Shown here piece by piece: positions 60,692-64,000 of a stretch of DNA of 64,000 nt. The stretch comes from Bacteroidales bacterium (GTDB lineage Bacteria > Bacteroidota > Bacteroidia > Bacteroidales > UBA932). A model generated the notes under the pieces. The model saw only the letters and a program-made list of their open reading frames with translations, did not search any database and was not told the origin of the DNA. Within the stretch, counting starts at the first letter, position 1; each line of letters starts with the position of its first letter. The stretch spans positions 86,589 to 150,588 of the forward strand of contig JAFZUX010000008.1 of the NCBI GenBank assembly GCA_017618115.1, read 5' to 3'. Position numbers and translations under genes: made by a program.

Positions 60692-62296
60692 TTAATCCTC
60701 TTTGCAGGAAATAACAGCGTTACCTGTACCCTTGTATGAGGTCAGTAGCGGACCAACAGTATTATCTTTTGTTGAACTCTTGAAGAAAGCTAACATATAG
60801 GCAGATTTAGTTGCTCCGGTTGTCGTAAATGACATCCAACACCACCCAGCCTCAGCTGGAGAGTAAACACCGTTTGCTGTTCTGGAACCACAGGCAGGGA
60901 ATTTAATAACCGATCCTGTTTTCCAACCCTGCGTATAAAAGTTATAACCATTATTGAAGGAACCATCGGAGTTAATCTTTTCAAGATTGTCCGTCCACTG
61001 TCCATCAATTGTAAAACCATTGAAAACTCCAACAGGAGGAACACTGAAACCAATAGGAGAAGGATCGTATACGGTTTTCTTTCTTCCCCAAGTATGAGAC
61101 CCCTTATATTCCATATGCCAGAGGTTTATATACTTGTTATCCATATCCAAATCTTTATTGCCGTTAATGTTAAATTGATTAGGATTCTGGATATAACTTT
61201 TTATATCATCTTTGAGAGACTTGTATCCAAAAGTGCCGTCTACATAGCCATTTTTCCCATAATAAGCTTTGTCCGTTTTGTACATGTTTCCTTTGGCTGG
61301 TAACATAGGGTCTTTTCTTCCCCATTGGTAGTAAGTACAGTTTCCGTAAGTACTTCCGTTTTTGCTTTTTTCAGACTCTGGTTCGCACCATCCTAAGAAA
61401 ACAGGCAAAAAGTCAAAAGATACTCCAGATAAATTTTTTACATTGATAGTTGTTAAATCTGCATCTGTAACCCAAATATGCCAGCTCCAAGCAACTACGT
61501 TATCTGAATCATACGCTGCTATAATAGCGTTACCTTGTGTAAAATTCTCTTTATCAATGTAAAAAGTAACATATTTATCTTCTTTAACACCTTTATCTCC
61601 TGTCATAGCAATACCTAATAAAAGGTCTTTGCTGTCTTGCCATATTAAACCAGCCTTATTAATGGAATACTTCTGGCTAACCCATGGATCTTTAGTGTCA
61701 TTGCCTGTACCAATCCCCTTCCCTGTGTGATCCAAGAAGTTGGATAAGATATCGTCTCCGGAATTGGAGGTCATATAGGCGCTTTTGTTTGTAGTTCCGT
61801 TCTTTAAAGCATTTCCGTACACCATCGGTATTTTGTAGAAACCCGGTTTTGAAACCACATAGCAGTTAGCAGTGGTTTTTGCAATGCCGTTCCCGTAAAT
61901 ATCAAATAAAGAAAGGTCTGTAGCCTCATCTAAAACGGTAATTGTACAGGCAGCTGACTTTGTACCACAGGAGGCTGTAATAGAGGCAGTTCCTTTGCTT
62001 TTAGCAGTGGCAACTCCGTTAGAAGATATAGAAACGACATCAGTGTTTGAAGAAGACCACGTAACGGTTTTGTCTGTTGCATTATTAGGCCTAACTTCTG
62101 CCTCAAGATAAAGGACTCCGCCATTCTCCATATAAGTTTTTGTATAGCTGAGGCCAATAGAAGATACGGCAATAACTGTTGGTACTGGAGGATCTGTCTT
62201 TCCAATCGGAGTAAGATCTGATGATCCTCCTGAACCACAAGAACTCAAAAGGAAAAGAATAATTATTGAAATGAAGTATGTATATATCTTTTTCAT
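60692..62296 (-). CDS. Lipoprotein with N-terminal BIG2 Ig-like domain
   Basis: A 534-residue lipoprotein (lipobox LLSSC, Cys at about residue 20). Residues 40-120 are a BIG2 domain (VTWSSSNTDVVSISSNGVATAKSKG, shown in part here). The rest has a Bacteroidota secreted-domain pattern: NCYVVSKPGFYKIPMVYG, WSWHIWVTDADLTTI, FLGWCEPE and a C-terminal GWCWMSFTTTGATKSAYMLAF. It resembles the modules of the Fibrobacter-type major paralogous domain, which are probably surface-exposed. The function is unknown. Confidence 0.65.
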   Translation of the reverse strand: MKKIYTYFISIIILFLLSSCGSGGSSDLTPIGKTDPPVPTVIAVSSIGLSYTKTYMENGGVLYLEAEVRPNNATDKTVTWSSSNTDVVSISSNGVATAKSKGTASITASCGTKSAACTITVLDEATDLSLFDIYGNGIAKTTANCYVVSKPGFYKIPMVYGNALKNGTTNKSAYMTSNSGDDILSNFLDHTGKGIGTGNDTKDPWVSQKYSINKAGLIWQDSKDLLLGIAMTGDKGVKEDKYVTFYIDKENFTQGNAIIAAYDSDNVVAWSWHIWVTDADLTTINVKNLSGVSFDFLPVFLGWCEPESEKSKNGSTYGNCTYYQWGRKDPMLPAKGNMYKTDKAYYGKNGYVDGTFGYKSLKDDIKSYIQNPNQFNINGNKDLDMDNKYINLWHMEYKGSHTWGRKKTVYDPSPIGFSVPPVGVFNGFTIDGQWTDNLEKINSDGSFNNGYNFYTQGWKTGSVIKFPACGSRTANGVYSPAEAGWCWMSFTTTGATKSAYMLAFFKSSTKDNTVGPLLTSYKGTGNAVISCKED

Positions 62297-62340
62297 AATC
62301 AGTTGTTATTGTAACTTTTTAAAAAAATAGTTATAGTCCA

Positions 62341-62877
62341 TTAAGGATTCCTTGGTGGAGAACTATGACGCCCTATATATTGAGACTCTAAAAGAGAGTT
62401 TCTATTATACTTGATAGGCTGATTGGTTTGTTTTGGGCTCAATGTTAAGTATTTGCAATCTAGCTGTATTATCGTCTCGTAAGGAATTGGGCCATCTTTA
62501 GAATAAGCAGGTGTCATATACTTCTTCCTAGCAAAATTTTTAGCTAGTTTCATAACCTTTTTATCTAAACTGTCATATCCAGAGGATTTAGTTAATGAAA
62601 CCCTCTTTACGGAACCATCTGAATTAAAATAGAATTTTAAATCAATTCTGTAATAGGAATAGTCTTGTAATTCCGCCGGAGTATACGGTCTCCAAAAATC
62701 AAACCCGTCACCATTGTAAAAGTAAGTATAAATAGCATTAGAAAAGTCTTTGTGTTTAAATTGTGGTTTTTTAAGGACCTCATTTTCATTAAAAGGGTCA
62801 ATGGAATCAATTTGGCAATAGCCTATACTTGAAATAACAAGCATAGGAAGTATCAGGTATATTAACTTTATTTTCAT
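62341..62877 (-). CDS. Secreted protein with TonB C-terminal-like domain
   Basis: A 178-residue protein with a signal peptide (about 1-20). The mature part has the TonB C-terminal pattern: DLKFYFNSDGSVKRVSLTKSSGYDSLDKKVMKLAKNF (shown in pieces: a beta strand, the SGYDSLDKKV helix start and PYETIIQLDCKYL). Unlike true TonB it has no N-terminal membrane helix with a Pro-rich spacer, so it cannot couple to ExbBD in the standard way. It might be a lone periplasmic domain. This is inference. Confidence 0.55.
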   Translation of the reverse strand: MKIKLIYLILPMLVISSIGYCQIDSIDPFNENEVLKKPQFKHKDFSNAIYTYFYNGDGFDFWRPYTPAELQDYSYYRIDLKFYFNSDGSVKRVSLTKSSGYDSLDKKVMKLAKNFARKKYMTPAYSKDGPIPYETIIQLDCKYLTLSPKQTNQPIKYNRNSLLESQYIGRHSSPPRNP

Positions 62878-62931
62878 GATGATAATAACGATCAGATCAT
62901 TTGAGGTTAAAGCGTTTGGAGACGAAGACTT

Positions 62932-63984
62932 CTATAATAGTCTTATAGAAAGACGTTCTTTGTCATTATTCTTGTTGAAAAACACTAATGAAAAATCTTT
63001 ATAATCATTAGAATTCGCTGGAAAGTCTATAAAAAGGAATGACTTGAAAGAATTGTTCGCAAGCCATTGCTCAGCATAATAGTCTGAAGAGTTTATTATG
63101 ATATCACCGTTTTTAAGTATGGCCCTTGTTTTTCTAAAGAACTTTTGGTTCATTGCATACCTCAAAACAAAGGTTGTTTTCTCCTTTGATTTAATGATGG
63201 CAATGACATCTACTTTCTTAGACGATGATGAATAACTTGGATATAAAACGGTGTTTTCCCCCGTTAATTGTCCATCATTAATTTGCTCATAAAAAGGATT
63301 GTTAGATATGTACTGAACAGATTCTTCAGTGGTGACGCCAAGTTTTCCTACAGCGGCAAAGCATAAATACGAGAAGATAGAATTTGTAACCGCTGCTGAA
63401 CGGTAATCTGTAACAATAGTACTCCAAAGTAAATCTCCGGACGGAGAATAGCCGTCTATTATTGTGGAAAACGAGTAAGACGGTGCACTTATTCGCTGAT
63501 AATCTATACGCTTCCCTGAGCCAGCTTCTCCTAAAGATGACTTGTAATATGGATTACCAGGATTTGTTCTGCTTGAGCGATTTGCATCTGCTGAATAAAT
63601 ATCCCATTCTTCTTTTGTTTTGGGACCATTGAAAGAATGGTATTTCAACTCTCTATAAATGGTACCTCCCTCTCTTTCTGTGCTGAAAGAGATATTTACT
63701 ATAAAGTCCGCCATATTGCGGTTAAAGGTTCGTGTTGCTCTTTGAATAGTCAAAGCCTTTTGAAGAAATGAAGCATATTTACTAATCTTCGAGGTGTCAG
63801 AATTATCTAGATAGTCCACATAATAGTGTTTATCAGCAACATTATAATTACCTATAGATTTCACTTCTGTAAGAAATCTTACCCCTATTCCACCATGCCC
63901 CAATCCATCTAATAACCTCAAATCTTGCCCTTGAGCAAATCCCCAAATGAGTAATAAGTTAATGGTGAGCAAATAGAATCTCAT
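62932..63984 (-). CDS. Uncharacterised secreted protein, family A copy 2
   Basis: A 350-residue exported protein (signal peptide about 1-19). The ATG is at 63982-63984, only 16 bases from the window edge, but the frame is complete. Its C-terminal third matches the 56495-57661 protein as described there; it also shares the ADFIVNISFSTE strand with ADFYIKPTVKI of the other copy. The middle (RISAPSYSFSTIIDGYSPSG, then VTDYRSAAVTNSIFSYLCF) is Ser/Tyr-rich. It lies at the other end of the secreted-protein cluster. The function is unknown. Confidence 0.6.
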   Translation of the reverse strand: MRFYLLTINLLLIWGFAQGQDLRLLDGLGHGGIGVRFLTEVKSIGNYNVADKHYYVDYLDNSDTSKISKYASFLQKALTIQRATRTFNRNMADFIVNISFSTEREGGTIYRELKYHSFNGPKTKEEWDIYSADANRSSRTNPGNPYYKSSLGEAGSGKRIDYQRISAPSYSFSTIIDGYSPSGDLLWSTIVTDYRSAAVTNSIFSYLCFAAVGKLGVTTEESVQYISNNPFYEQINDGQLTGENTVLYPSYSSSSKKVDVIAIIKSKEKTTFVLRYAMNQKFFRKTRAILKNGDIIINSSDYYAEQWLANNSFKSFLFIDFPANSNDYKDFSLVFFNKNNDKERLSIRLL

Positions 63985-64000
63985 AATCTGAGTTTTGTTA

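Noticed and set aside
1-64000. CRISPR arrays, rRNA genes and complete insertion sequences
   Set aside because: No regularly spaced repeats, no rRNA signatures and no paired terminal repeats around a transposase were seen, apart from the REP/RAYT unit described.

Overview
The window looks like chromosomal DNA of a member of the Bacteroidota, most likely Bacteroidales. Many genes are preceded by the TAnnTTTG -7 box of that phylum's primary sigma factor, and a few also have TTTG or TTG about 19-20 nt upstream. Other markers agree: a Rho with a long Gln/Pro-rich insertion, a Bacteroidota-type LptD, a TolC/adaptor/FtsX-permease efflux operon with a sigma-54 regulator, and a radical SAM/lipoprotein pair I recognise from Bacteroidota. 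I cannot place it at genus level.

Layout. 1-2 kb: end of meaB, a 10-TM metal-exporter-like protein and a RidA. 2-9 kb (minus strand): rho, pepD, dnaA, an MlaD/MCE protein and an N-acetylmuramoyl-L-alanine amidase. 9-12.6 kb (plus): lptD and rpe. 12.6-16.6 kb (minus): rsfS-ftsH-cdsA-psd. 16.6-17.4 kb: birA. 17.4-23.6 kb (minus): tig-clpP-clpX-pyrF-5'-nucleotidase. 23.6-25.5 kb: a FecCD permease diverging from tpiA. 25.5-38.6 kb: a two-component system (histidine kinase plus NtrC-type regulator) and a five-gene efflux operon, split by an oppositely oriented, GC-rich AlbA/ATPase-domain gene, then a low-molecular-weight tyrosine phosphatase.

38.6-43.2 kb is the most unusual region. Two lipoprotein genes with nearly identical promoters and signal peptides lie in opposite orientation at the ends of an inverted repeat. 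Between the arms are a HicAB toxin-antitoxin pair with a palindromic operator, a tRNA-Leu, a radical SAM/SPASM enzyme, and a REP-associated (Y1/HUH) transposase with three REP-like hairpins.

43.2-47.7 kb (minus) holds yqeY followed by four uncharacterised envelope proteins. 47.7-56.5 kb (plus) holds a DNA methyltransferase-repair protein, a YeiH transporter, trpS, a FecE-like ATPase, queD, polA (its 3'-5' exonuclease residues appear lost), a sigma factor and rsmG. 56.5-64 kb (minus) is a run of uncharacterised secreted proteins: two remote paralogues at the ends, a TonB-C-like protein, an Ig-like (BIG2) lipoprotein, an O-antigen-ligase/TPR membrane protein and a lipoprotein with 17 cysteines in 82 residues.

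Most of the window is core housekeeping. The novelty lies in the radical SAM/lipoprotein/REP locus, the secreted-protein clusters and traces of recombination in the efflux locus. All calls are by reading motifs and sequence; no database search was possible.
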